A stretch of 64,000 bases of DNA from Limisphaera sp026417315 (GTDB taxonomy: Bacteria > Verrucomicrobiota > Verrucomicrobiia > Limisphaerales > Limisphaeraceae): contig NZ_JBMVQY010000001.1 in NCBI RefSeq assembly GCF_049537125.1, positions 806,001 through 870,000 of the forward strand, read 5' to 3'. Made by a program: the position numbers and the translations under genes. The first letter of the stretch is position 1; every line of letters begins with the position of its first letter. Below, piece by piece: positions 30,194 to 38,431 of the stretch. The notes under the pieces were generated by a model. It was given only the letters and a program-made list of their open reading frames with translations. It ran no database searches and was not told the origin of the DNA.

Positions 30194-30475
30194 GTGCAAC
30201 CGAAACGGGTTCGACTCTTTATCAAGCCCTGGTGCCCGTGGTGTCACCGCGCCGAAGAATGGCTGCGCGATCGCGGCATTTCGTACGAGCGGCTGGACGT
30301 GAGCCGCGACGCGCGGGCATGGGATGAAATGGTCCGGCTGTCCGGGCAAACGCTGGCCCCGGTGATCGACGTGGACGGCGCCGTGCTGGCCGACTTTGGT
30401 CCGGAAGAACTGGCCCGGTTCTGGGAAGGGTTGGAAGCCCGAAGTTGCGAGGCCCGACCGGGCTCCTCGCGTTGA
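30194..30475 (+). CDS. glutaredoxin-like protein (GTG start)
   Basis: Protein of 93 aa starting with GTG; no ATG is available before the fold. The thioredoxin-fold motif 'LFIKPWCPWCHRAEEWLRD' has Cys14 and Cys17, followed by 'LAPVIDVDGAVLADFGPEEL' with the cis-Pro (TLAPV) and the Gly-Asp-type binding region. Between gcvH and lipA it may supply thiols or handle iron-sulfur clusters for the radical-SAM lipoyl synthase; this is inference from position. Confidence 0.8.
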   Translation: MQPKRVRLFIKPWCPWCHRAEEWLRDRGISYERLDVSRDARAWDEMVRLSGQTLAPVIDVDGAVLADFGPEELARFWEGLEARSCEARPGSSR

Positions 30476-30490
30476 TGGTTGCCGCCCGCC

Positions 30491-31471
30491 ATGGCTGTCA
30501 AAATCCATCCTCCTCCGGCAGGTTGCGGCAGTGGCCCGAATCCGGCCGGACCGCGCCTGCCCGTCTGGCTGCGTCGCCCCCTGCCCACCAGCCCCACCTT
30601 CGCACGGACGCAGGCGCTGCTACGCGAGCTGAACCTGCACACGGTCTGCGAAAGTGCCCGGTGCCCCAATCATTGGGAGTGCTGGAGCCGCGGCACGGCC
30701 ACGTTCATGATCGGCGGCGACCGCTGCACACGGGCCTGCCGGTTCTGCGCCGTGACCACCGCCAAACCCCAGCCCCTGGATCCCGAAGAGCCGCTGCGGG
30801 TCGCCGAGGCGACCCGCCGCCTGGGACTGCGGCATGTCGTGATCACCGCGGTGGCCCGGGACGATCTGGCCGATGGCGGCGCCGAGCATTTCCGTCGAAC
30901 CATCGAGGCGGTGCGCCGGCTCAATCCCGGGATCGTCATCGAAGTGTTGACGCCGGATTTCAACGACCGCGACGAATCCATCGCCACCGTCCTTGAAGCA
31001 CGCCCCCACATCTTCAATCACAATCTGGAAACGGTGCGGCGGCTGACCCCGCAGGTGCGGCACCGGGCCACCTACGACCGCTCGCTCAGCGTCCTTGCCA
31101 AGGCACTCCGTCTGGGCGAGGGTCGCGTCATCACCAAGTCGGGGCTCATGCTGGGGCTGGGGGAAACCCCGGACGAAGTGTTGCAAAGCCTGCGTGATTT
31201 GCGTGCGGTGGGTTGTGAGATCGTGACCCTGGGTCAGTACCTGCGGCCCACGTGGGAGCACCTGCCGGTGGTCGAGTACGTGACCCCGGAGCAGTTTGCC
31301 TGGTATGCCGAACAGGCGCGTCGCCTCGGTTTCCGGCACGTCGCGAGCGCGCCGCTGGTGCGCAGTTCGTATCATGCGGACGACTTTCAGCTCCCGGAGT
31401 CGCTCCTGTCGCCCGGCGCGGAACCCTCACGACCCCCGGGGGAAAGTTCTGACCCGACCGCCTTGTGTTGA
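30491..31471 (+). CDS. lipA: lipoyl synthase
   Basis: Protein of 326 aa, radical-SAM enzyme that inserts two sulfurs into octanoyl groups on H protein and E2 subunits. The auxiliary cluster motif is 'CESARCPNHWEC' (Cys53, 58, 64) and the radical-SAM cluster motif 'CTRACRFC' (Cys79, 83, 86). 'GLGETPDEV' and 'LVRSSYHADD' (with the Ser ligand of the auxiliary cluster) are present. The ATG at 30491 lies 15 nt after the glutaredoxin stop. The C-terminal tail is Pro/Ser-rich and not conserved. Confidence 0.95.
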   Translation: MAVKIHPPPAGCGSGPNPAGPRLPVWLRRPLPTSPTFARTQALLRELNLHTVCESARCPNHWECWSRGTATFMIGGDRCTRACRFCAVTTAKPQPLDPEEPLRVAEATRRLGLRHVVITAVARDDLADGGAEHFRRTIEAVRRLNPGIVIEVLTPDFNDRDESIATVLEARPHIFNHNLETVRRLTPQVRHRATYDRSLSVLAKALRLGEGRVITKSGLMLGLGETPDEVLQSLRDLRAVGCEIVTLGQYLRPTWEHLPVVEYVTPEQFAWYAEQARRLGFRHVASAPLVRSSYHADDFQLPESLLSPGAEPSRPPGESSDPTALC

Positions 31472-31504
31472 GGACCCGTTGCGTCCGGCGCGCAAGTCGA
31501 GTGC

Positions 31505-32314
31505 TCAACCCTGTCCACCGACCTCCGCCGGTGTCGGCCACGCTCCCCACGCCCGGCCCCGCAACCCATCGCGCAGAAGGTACCAGAGGAACAGGGAGTT
31601 GTACTTGATGTAACGCGGGCCCAGGCGACGGGGTTCGGTGACCATCCGATACAGCCAGGTCAAACCCGCCCGCTGCATCCACATCGGTGCATCAGGTTTG
31701 ATTCCGGCGTTGGCCTCGAAGGCAAAGCCCACCACCAACACCACGCCGCGGCGGAGTCGCAATTTGTAGTGGGCCGTCCACCGCTGTTGTTTGGGCGCTC
31801 CAAAGCACACCCACACAAAGTCGGGCCCCACCCGGTTGAGTTCCTCCAGCACCCGCGATTCTTCCTCCGGATCCAGGCGCCCCTGCGCATCGCAGCGGCC
31901 ATGATAACCGCCCACGAATCGCAAGCCCGGATTGACCGCGGAGAACCGCGCTCGCAGTCGCTCGGCGCATTCGGCGCTCCCCCCCAACAGGTAATGCGTG
32001 CTGCCCGCCGGGGCGTGTTCCAGGAAGTACCGCATGAAGGCCGGCCCGTAGACCCGGTCGCGCAGCCCTGCTCCGGCAAAGTTCATGCACCACGTCAAGG
32101 GCGTGCTGTCAGAGACCAGATAATCGAAGGTGTCCATGACACGGCGGAAGTCCGGATCGTGCCGCATCATGGTGACGATCTGCGTGTTCGAAAATGCCAC
32201 CGAGGTGGGGCGCGGCTGTTGCGCCCAGTCCACGCACCGCGCCGTCAGATCGGCATAGGTGGTAACCAGCAAGGGTGCCCCGAGCACGTGCACGTAGCGA
32301 CTGGACTGGGTCAT
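31505..32314 (-). CDS. WecG/TagA/CpsF family glycosyltransferase
   Basis: Protein of 269 aa of the GT26 family, which adds ManNAc, ManNAcA or glucose to lipid-linked sugars during surface polysaccharide assembly. Typical motifs are 'AFSNTQIVTMM', 'LVSDSTPLTW' (in place of the common 'ADG' motif) and 'FVWVCFGAPKQQRW' near 190. The start 32314 overlaps the upstream gene stop by 4 nt (ATGA). Sugar and acceptor cannot be read from sequence. Confidence 0.88.
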   Translation of the reverse strand: MTQSSRYVHVLGAPLLVTTYADLTARCVDWAQQPRPTSVAFSNTQIVTMMRHDPDFRRVMDTFDYLVSDSTPLTWCMNFAGAGLRDRVYGPAFMRYFLEHAPAGSTHYLLGGSAECAERLRARFSAVNPGLRFVGGYHGRCDAQGRLDPEEESRVLEELNRVGPDFVWVCFGAPKQQRWTAHYKLRLRRGVVLVVGFAFEANAGIKPDAPMWMQRAGLTWLYRMVTEPRRLGPRYIKYNSLFLWYLLRDGLRGRAWGAWPTPAEVGGQG

Positions 32315-33246
32315 ACCTGCGAGTCGGGGGCCGACCGGCCGTCGGTTGGGCCGGCGGTCTGATCGGTCTCCGGAGCGAGACCCATCGAGTCCGGTTCCCG
32401 GGACGTGGACCCGACCGTGCCCGGTACCGCGGGGCCTGCGTCTGAGAGTGAGGTCGCCACCGTACCGGCCCCGGGCGCGGGGTCCACGGCCACGATGGCC
32501 GGCCGGACCAGGCGGCCCTGGAACGTAATGCCCGTGGCCAAGGTTTCCCGTACCACCGCCCCTTCTGGAGGCGCTTGTCCATCCGGCGTCTGATGCCGCT
32601 CCGGGTTGAACACCTCGCCCGGGGCCACGACAAATGGCACCACCCCCAGCCGTCTTGCCGCGTCCCGGCAATGATTCTGGAATTGGGTCAATTGCTCGAT
32701 GAGGCGGGGTTGGCCCGAGCGCAGTCCCGCCGTGTACAGGGCGAAAACATGATCGAGGATCCAAACCAAAACCTGGAGCCACTCTCCCTCGGCACGGCGC
32801 AGCTTCTCCACTTCGAGCCGCAAGGTGGCTTTTTCGGTATCGTTGGCGCGCTGCAAGAAGGCGGTGAAGTCCCGGACCTCGGCCGCCATGCGCTCGGCGA
32901 TTTCCCGGGCTTGTCCGGCGGTTTTGGCCGCCTGTTCCTGAATCGCCTGCCAGTTGTCGGTGGCCTCGGCAATGCGCCGGGCCACCGTCTCGGCGTGCCG
33001 GGCGTGACTCAATCCCTCCGCCAGTGTGGCTGCCTCGATTTGTCGGCACAGCGCGCGGTGCTCGAGCAGGTATGGCAAAACTCCCAGGGCCGCGCCCGCC
33101 ACCAGGCAAAGCGTGCTACCCCAAATCACCGTGCCCGGCACCGGAGCCTGCGCCTGCAGGATCCAATACACACCGGCCCCCAGCAAAACCGCGTCCCCCA
33201 GAAAAAACACCCATCGGGGAAGCCGCCATGGCATGTCTTCTTGCAT
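32311..33246 (-). CDS. membrane-anchored GrpE-like protein
   Basis: Protein of 311 aa. Two membrane segments near the N-terminus (about 12-30 and 40-61) are followed by a long charged helix region (62-160, probable coiled coil). A GrpE-like C-terminal beta domain (about 205-255) shows 'PEGAVVRETLATGITFQGRL' and 'VRPAIVAV', matching the end of GrpE. A Pro/Thr-rich tail closes it. GrpE is the nucleotide-exchange factor of DnaK and is normally soluble, so the membrane anchor is unusual. It is coupled to a glycosyltransferase gene. Function as an exchange factor is uncertain. Confidence 0.7.
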   Translation of the reverse strand: MQEDMPWRLPRWVFFLGDAVLLGAGVYWILQAQAPVPGTVIWGSTLCLVAGAALGVLPYLLEHRALCRQIEAATLAEGLSHARHAETVARRIAEATDNWQAIQEQAAKTAGQAREIAERMAAEVRDFTAFLQRANDTEKATLRLEVEKLRRAEGEWLQVLVWILDHVFALYTAGLRSGQPRLIEQLTQFQNHCRDAARRLGVVPFVVAPGEVFNPERHQTPDGQAPPEGAVVRETLATGITFQGRLVRPAIVAVDPAPGAGTVATSLSDAGPAVPGTVGSTSREPDSMGLAPETDQTAGPTDGRSAPDSQV

Positions 33247-33253
33247 GGGCGCG

Positions 33254-33282
33254 AGTCTGCCCCGCCTCCGCACCGGATTCAA
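33254..33282 (-). promoter_or_regulatory. predicted promoter of the GrpE-like/glycosyltransferase operon, leaderless type
   Basis: On the minus strand: -35 TTGAAT (33282-33277), 17-nt spacer, -10 CAGACT (33259-33254), then 7 nt to the ATG at 33246. It supports this start over the Met four codons later. Confidence 0.4.
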
Positions 33283-33420
33283 GGCCGCCCACTTGCGACT
33301 CCGCAGCCGGGCGCGTGCGGATGTGCGCGATGCCACCCCGAGAGGGATCGGCGCTCGCTCCCAAATCAGAGTTGCCGGCAGCGACACCGGCAAGAAGAAG
33401 CCGACTTCCCTTCCCCCGAA

Positions 33421-33438
33421 GCGGCTCACCCGAGCCGC
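33421..33438 (-). terminator. 7-bp hairpin after the GH-A glycosidase gene
   Basis: GCGGCTC, four-nt loop ACCC, GAGCCGC. It lies about 63 nt past the stop of the minus-strand glycosidase gene. No T-run follows on that strand, so termination is only a possibility. Confidence 0.3.
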
Positions 33439-33500
33439 TCACCGGAGCCGATACCGAGTCTCGTCGGACGCGTCGCCGGCGTGTTTTCCGCTGCGGGCGA

Positions 33501-34790
33501 TCAGCGTCGGACCCGTCCCCGTCCCAGCGAGATGTACCGGGGCATCGCCTCGAGTTCCAATCGCAGCCGGTTTTGATCCGGCTCCAGTCGGCGCGTTTGC
33601 CCGGTGCCCTCCACCAGCCGCCAGCCGTCCGGCGGCTGCGGCCCCTCCACGACCAAAGTCACTGCCCATGGAGGCTCCAGTGTCCAGGCGGCGAGTTTGG
33701 TCTCGCCGGTCTGATTGGTCAGGACCAAGACCCAGTCCTGGGAACGTTCCATGGGCAGTCGCTCGGCAATGGCGTAGCCGGCCAGTTCGCGTGTCAAGGT
33801 TTGGACCGCGTGGTAGGCGGGCTTGGGAGTCAGATCCGGATAAACCGTGCCGAAATTGTGTTCCCGCTCATGCGGATCCGGCCCGTCGTTCTTCCAGTCG
33901 TACCAGATGGACAGCGGCACGCCCATCCAGAGATTGAACAATTGTTGACGGGCCAGGTAGGCGGCCTGGGTTTCCAAGGACACATCCTGCCCATCCGTCG
34001 AATAGCCCCACTCGCTGCTGACGATGGGGATCCGCCCGCGGCGCTCGGACGGCGCGTGTCGCTCGATTTGCTCTCGCAACCGCCGATACTCGGGTTCGGC
34101 CGTTTCCGGCGGACGGCGATGCCGGTAGGGATGGACACTCACGCCGTCCAATTGGGCCAGGAGACCGGAAGCCAAAAAGCGTTCCATGAACGGCGGATCG
34201 AAGCCCGAAACGGCGGGCGCCACCACCGTGGCCCGCGGGTCGGCCTGCCGCATCGCCTGCAGCGTGGTGCGGGCCAGTCGAACGTAGTCGTCCACATTCG
34301 GGTGCGGTCGCCAGAAGAAAATGTTTGGCTCGTTCCAGATCTCCCACACGACGCCCCGGCCCGCGTAACGCGCCGCCGCGGCAGCCGCCCAACGTGCAAA
34401 TGCTTCGACGCTTTCCGGCTTGCGAGGGGAGGCCACATTCGTCTCGGGTCGACCCGTGATGGGGTTGGTGGTCTGGACCGCGTCCTCGTACAACCGGTGC
34501 GAGTAATCCAGGATGTACAGCGCCCGCAGGCCGCGCCGTTCCAGGTTGGCCGTCAGCGCGTCGTAGCCCGACCAGTCGTACTCGCCCCGGCGCCGCTCGA
34601 TGGCTTCCCAGGTGAAATCCATGCGCACGAACTTGAACCCGGCTGCCGCCAGACGGTCCAGGTCTGCTTCGTGACCCGTGACGAAGTGAATATTGACGCC
34701 CACGCCTTCCGGCAATCGCAGCGGGGGCAGTTGCGCGGCGGCCGGCAGGGCCATCAGGCCGAGGCAGGTGAGGACACGTTGCCAGTGCAT
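33501..34790 (-). CDS. secreted clan GH-A glycoside hydrolase
   Basis: Protein of 429 aa with a signal peptide (cleavage near 'LPAAAQ', residue 20) and a TIM-barrel glycosidase domain. The acid/base Glu154 is in 'EIWNEPNIFFW' and the probable nucleophile Glu260 is in 'IPIVSSEWGYS'. 'FVRMDFTWEAIER' near the N-terminus resembles GH39/GH5-type enzymes. A C-terminal beta region (about 350-429) follows. The substrate is probably a polysaccharide or glycoside outside the cell; the exact family cannot be set by eye. It follows the TauE/SafE gene by 32 nt. Confidence 0.82.
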   Translation of the reverse strand: MHWQRVLTCLGLMALPAAAQLPPLRLPEGVGVNIHFVTGHEADLDRLAAAGFKFVRMDFTWEAIERRRGEYDWSGYDALTANLERRGLRALYILDYSHRLYEDAVQTTNPITGRPETNVASPRKPESVEAFARWAAAAAARYAGRGVVWEIWNEPNIFFWRPHPNVDDYVRLARTTLQAMRQADPRATVVAPAVSGFDPPFMERFLASGLLAQLDGVSVHPYRHRRPPETAEPEYRRLREQIERHAPSERRGRIPIVSSEWGYSTDGQDVSLETQAAYLARQQLFNLWMGVPLSIWYDWKNDGPDPHEREHNFGTVYPDLTPKPAYHAVQTLTRELAGYAIAERLPMERSQDWVLVLTNQTGETKLAAWTLEPPWAVTLVVEGPQPPDGWRLVEGTGQTRRLEPDQNRLRLELEAMPRYISLGRGRVRR

Positions 34791-34822
34791 GGCCCCTACA
34801 CAACTCGCGGCGGGCTGCGCCG

Positions 34823-35647
34823 TCAAGGCGCCGGCGCCACCCGGGAAACTTTCCCGGAGGTCTCCGCGCCGCGGGGTTCTGCCCCGGGTGAGCTGCGCCA
34901 TGCGTCCCAGGCCACGCGAATCGTGAGGGCCACCACCACCGCCAAAAAGATCGGCCGAATGAACTTCCGCCCACGAGCGGCGGCCATCCGCGCCCCCAAC
35001 TGTGCACCGGCGGCCTGGGCGCAACCCATGAGCAACCCGATCCGCACATCCAGGGCGCCGGTCACCGCGAAGACGGCCAGGGCCCCGGCGTTGCTGGCAA
35101 AGTTCATCATTTTGGTGCGCGCCGTGGCGCGCGTCAGTTCCAAGCCTCCCCACCGAACCAGCACGACCGTCCAGAACGTGCCCGTCCCGGGCCCGAAAAA
35201 CCCGTCGTAAAAGCCCAGCAAGGGCGCCGCCACTCGGTCCACGCGGGTGCCCGACGATCCGGCCCGCCCCACCGCCGCGCCGAAGTCGCGCCGCAGCGCG
35301 ATCAGAAGGGTCGCGCCGAGTAACAACAACGGAAGCAACCGACGCAGTATGTCGGCGCCCAACACTTGCACCGTTGCTGCTCCCAGGGCCGCTCCGGCAA
35401 AGGCCAGCAGGATGCCACGAGCACAGGCCCGCGCCGACACCAGACCTGCCTGCCGGTACTGCCAGGCGGCCATGCCCGAACCGAAGATGGCCTGGAGCTT
35501 GTTCGTTCCCAGGGCCACTTGCGGTGGCAGGCCGCACGCCAGCAACGCGGGAACCGTGATCAGCCCTCCGCCGCCCGCAATCGCATCCATCCAGCCGGCT
35601 GCAGCACCCGCCAGGAGCAACCACGGCCATGCGTCCATGCCCGTCAT
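34823..35647 (-). CDS. TauE/SafE family sulfite/anion exporter
   Basis: Protein of 274 aa with about eight membrane helices. The N-terminal 'GAAAGWMDAIAGGGGLITVP' and 'LGTNKLQAIFGSGMAAWQY' and the repeated half 'FFGPGTGTFWTVVLV' with 'TKMMNFASNAGAL' are diagnostic of the family. Such proteins move sulfite, sulfoacetate or related organosulfur anions, often outward. The start at 35647 or the Met three codons later (35638) are both possible. Confidence 0.88.
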   Translation of the reverse strand: MTGMDAWPWLLLAGAAAGWMDAIAGGGGLITVPALLACGLPPQVALGTNKLQAIFGSGMAAWQYRQAGLVSARACARGILLAFAGAALGAATVQVLGADILRRLLPLLLLGATLLIALRRDFGAAVGRAGSSGTRVDRVAAPLLGFYDGFFGPGTGTFWTVVLVRWGGLELTRATARTKMMNFASNAGALAVFAVTGALDVRIGLLMGCAQAAGAQLGARMAAARGRKFIRPIFLAVVVALTIRVAWDAWRSSPGAEPRGAETSGKVSRVAPAP

Positions 35648-35993
35648 GCTCGTGAAACCCCCGAGGATTGCAAACCCTGCCATGCGCGGGCCTCGAGGAC
35701 CCCCACACCCCCGCTCCGCTTCCGCTCCCGGCGCGCGCCCCTGGACGAGGCATTCGATCCGCCCCGGACCTGCTTCGATCGACGGCAGCGGGCCGCAGCG
35801 CGAGTTTCGTTTGCGACATCTGGTTCGGAGAGCCGCACGGGACCGCATGGCATCCCGGCTTTTTTTGCGGAGCGCGCAACTTTTGATTCACAAATTCCCA
35901 TTGATTTGGAAAAATCCGCACACAGCATCGGCCGGAGCAACCCGGTGGGCAACCCGGCCGGAAGTTCATGCGAAAGGTCGGAGGAGATCTCAA
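35648..35993. other. intergenic region before the deoxyhypusine-synthase homologue
   Basis: 346 nt between divergent genes. It contains an A/T-rich patch (about 35865-35920) that probably holds a promoter. It ends with a strong ribosome site, GGAGGAGA (35980-35987), seven nt before the ATG. This is one of few strong Shine-Dalgarno sequences in the window. Confidence 0.5.
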
Positions 35994-36995
35994 ATGCAAG
36001 CGCAAAACCACATGACTTCCGCAACCCTGGGGCCTGTCGGAGCTTTCGTGCGGGAGCACTTTCGGCACTTCAACGCCGCGGTGGTCGTCCGCGCCGGCGA
36101 GGCATACGTGGAGCTGTTGGCGCAGGGCGGCCGCATGTTCCTGGCGATGGCGGGCGCCATGAGTACGGCCGAGCTGGGACGCTCCCTGGCCGAAATGATC
36201 CGGCGCGACAAGGTCCATGCCATCTGTTGCACCGGAGCCAACCTGGAGGAGGATCTTTTCAATCTCATCGGCCAGCGGGATTACGTGCAGGTGCCCGAGT
36301 ACCGACACCTGACGCCGCGCGAGGAAGAAGCCCTGATGCGCCGCGGCCTGAACCGTGTTACGGACGTCTGCATCCCGGAGCATGTGATGATGCAGGTGCA
36401 CGACCGGCTGCTGCCCCGGTGGCAGGCGGCCGAACGAGCCGGCCAGCGCAAATTCCCGCACGAGTACGTTTATGAGTTGTTGCGGAGCGGCGAGCTGGAG
36501 CCGCTCTACCAGGCCGATCCCCGGCACAGTTGGTTGCTGGCTGCCGCCCAGCGAAACCTCCCGTTGTTCGTCCCGGGTTGGGAGGATTCCACGTTGGGAA
36601 ACCTCTTCGTGGCGCGGGTGGCCGACGGCTCGCTCCAGGGAGTCCAGTGCATTCGCACCGGCCTGGAAGCCATGCTCGAACTGACGCGCTGGTACGAGCA
36701 AACCTCGGCGCACCACCCCATCGGCTTTTTCCAGATCGGCGGGGGCATCGCCGGCGACTTTGCGGTCTGCGTGGTGCCGTTGCTGCGCCAGGATCTCAAA
36801 CGAACCCACGTCCCGTTGTGGGCGTACTTCTGTCAAATCAGCGATTCCACCACCAGCTACGGCAGTTACTCCGGCGCCGTCCCGAACGAGAAGATCACCT
36901 GGGGCAAGTTGGGGCCGGACACGCCGCGCTTCGTCATCGAATCCGACGCCACCGTGATTGCCCCGTTGATCTTCGCCCGCGTGCTGGGATGGTAA
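35994..36995 (+). CDS. deoxyhypusine synthase family protein
   Basis: Protein of 333 aa. It matches the deoxyhypusine synthase fold: NAD-binding 'AMAGAMSTAELGRSLAEMIR', 'GANLEEDLFNLIG', 'GFFQIGGGIAGDF', and the active-site region 'EKITWGKLG' with Lys305, followed by 'ESDATVIAPLIFARVL'. In archaea and eukaryotes this enzyme modifies eIF5A with spermidine. Bacteria lack eIF5A, and bacterial relatives have been linked to homospermidine or other polyamine synthesis, which is the likeliest role. It has a strong Shine-Dalgarno sequence and stands alone. Confidence 0.88.
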   Translation: MQAQNHMTSATLGPVGAFVREHFRHFNAAVVVRAGEAYVELLAQGGRMFLAMAGAMSTAELGRSLAEMIRRDKVHAICCTGANLEEDLFNLIGQRDYVQVPEYRHLTPREEEALMRRGLNRVTDVCIPEHVMMQVHDRLLPRWQAAERAGQRKFPHEYVYELLRSGELEPLYQADPRHSWLLAAAQRNLPLFVPGWEDSTLGNLFVARVADGSLQGVQCIRTGLEAMLELTRWYEQTSAHHPIGFFQIGGGIAGDFAVCVVPLLRQDLKRTHVPLWAYFCQISDSTTSYGSYSGAVPNEKITWGKLGPDTPRFVIESDATVIAPLIFARVLGW

Positions 36996-37365
36996 ACCGT
37001 CCGGACCGGGCGGGCGGCATTCTGCGCACCGGCTCGACCCTGCGAATTCGCAAAAGCGGGAGCTCCGTCAACCAGGGACCCGGAGTTCCAACCCGCGTCG
37101 GATTCTGCAACCTTCCACATCCGGGGCACGGTCTCCGAAAACGCACGCCCACCGTGGTTCGCCGCAACGGCCCGCGCGTGCAACCCGGCCGGGATGCGAC
37201 CCCGGCCACCGGCTCCGCAAGGGGCGGCGGGGCCCGGCGATCTAGTCCAGGGCACAGAAACGCGAACCTTCCGGGCCAACGGCGCGGGGCCGGGTCCGGT
37301 CGGCGCGGCCACTCCTCACTCCGGGCTTTTCCATCTGCGGGCTTTCGGATTCAGTAAGGGCCGTC
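36996..37365. other. intergenic region before fabD
   Basis: 370 nt of very GC-rich sequence between two plus-strand genes. I see no gene, repeat or clear promoter. An AAGG seven nt before the fabD ATG is a plausible ribosome site. Confidence 0.4.
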
Positions 37366-38304
37366 ATGAGTGGCAAAACCGCACTGTTATTCGCCGGCCA
37401 GGGCGCCCAATACGTGGGCATGGGCCGTGACTGGGCCGAAACCGAACCGGAGGCTCGAGGCTGGTTCGATCGCGCGCAGCAGGTGCTCGGCTACGACCTG
37501 GCCCGCATCTGCTTCGAGGGCCCGGAGGAGGTCCTGACCCGCACGGAACATGCCCAGCCGGGCATCTTCCTCGTCAGCTGGGTGGCATGGCAGCTGTTGC
37601 GTCGCCGCTGCCCGGACTTGCGAGTGGACGCCGTGGCGGGTCTGTCCCTGGGCGAGTTCACAGCGCTCACCGTGGCCGGCGTGTTCGGATTCGAGGACGG
37701 CTTGCGGGTGGTCCAAATCCGGGGTCGGTGGATGCAACACGCCTGCGAGACCACCCAGGGCGGCATGGCGGCCATCATCGGATTGGACGAAGAGACCACC
37801 CGACAAGTTTGCGAGGAAGCCGGGGTGTCCATGGCCAACCTCAACTGTCCGGGCCAGATCGTGATCTCGGGGGAGCAAACGGCGTTGGAACGGGCCGGGG
37901 CACTGGCCCGTGCCCGCGGCGCACGCAAGGTTGTGCCCCTGCAGGTGGCCGGGGCCTATCATTCCCCTCTCATGGCTGCGGCGCAGCCGGCCTTGCGGGA
38001 AGCCCTGGAGTCCGTGCCCATGGCGCCGCCCACCATGCCCGTCCTTTCCAACGTCACGGCCCGTCCTCACGAAGACGTGCCCACCATCCGGGCCCGATTG
38101 GTGGAACAGGTCACGGCCCCGGTGCTGTGGGAGGCCGGTATGAGGTATCTCCTGGAAGCCGGCTTCGACCGCTTCATCGAGCTGGGCCCCGGCACGGTGC
38201 TGAGCGGGTTTCTGAAGCGGATTCGCAAAGACGTGCAGGTGCTGAACGTCTCCGACACGGCCTCGCTGGCCGCGACGGTGCAGGCGATTCAGCACGGCTC
38301 CTGA
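37366..38304 (+). CDS. fabD: malonyl-CoA:ACP transacylase
   Basis: Protein of 312 aa, usual length. It loads malonyl from CoA onto acyl carrier protein for fatty-acid synthesis. 'FAGQGAQYVGMGRDW' opens the fold, the nucleophile Ser94 is in 'GLSLGEFTAL', and Arg and His partners occur in 'QIRGRWMQ' and 'AGAYHSPLM'. Other fab genes are not adjacent. Confidence 0.95.
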   Translation: MSGKTALLFAGQGAQYVGMGRDWAETEPEARGWFDRAQQVLGYDLARICFEGPEEVLTRTEHAQPGIFLVSWVAWQLLRRRCPDLRVDAVAGLSLGEFTALTVAGVFGFEDGLRVVQIRGRWMQHACETTQGGMAAIIGLDEETTRQVCEEAGVSMANLNCPGQIVISGEQTALERAGALARARGARKVVPLQVAGAYHSPLMAAAQPALREALESVPMAPPTMPVLSNVTARPHEDVPTIRARLVEQVTAPVLWEAGMRYLLEAGFDRFIELGPGTVLSGFLKRIRKDVQVLNVSDTASLAATVQAIQHGS

Positions 38305-38393
38305 GCTTCGCGCGGCCGGGGGGCGCCGCGCAGGTCATGGAGCGCCCGCGGCTCGCCGGGTCCCGAACCTTCCGGCGGCGGCGCCCCCGGGAC

Positions 38394-38423
38394 TTGCGCC
38401 GCTTGCAAACCACTGCGTAGCCT
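38394..38423 (+). promoter_or_regulatory. predicted promoter of the LptF/G-type permease gene, leaderless type
   Basis: -35 TTGCGC (38394-38399), 18-nt spacer, -10 TAGCCT (38418-38423), then 8 nt to the GTG start at 38432. No Shine-Dalgarno sequence precedes the GTG. Confidence 0.42.
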
Positions 38424-38431
38424 GCCGGCCC

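Noticed and set aside
34791..36836. In-frame extension of the glycosidase through the TauE/SafE gene and beyond
   Set aside because: The signal peptide of the glycosidase begins at 34790, and the upstream part is a shadow of neighbouring genes on the same and opposite strands.
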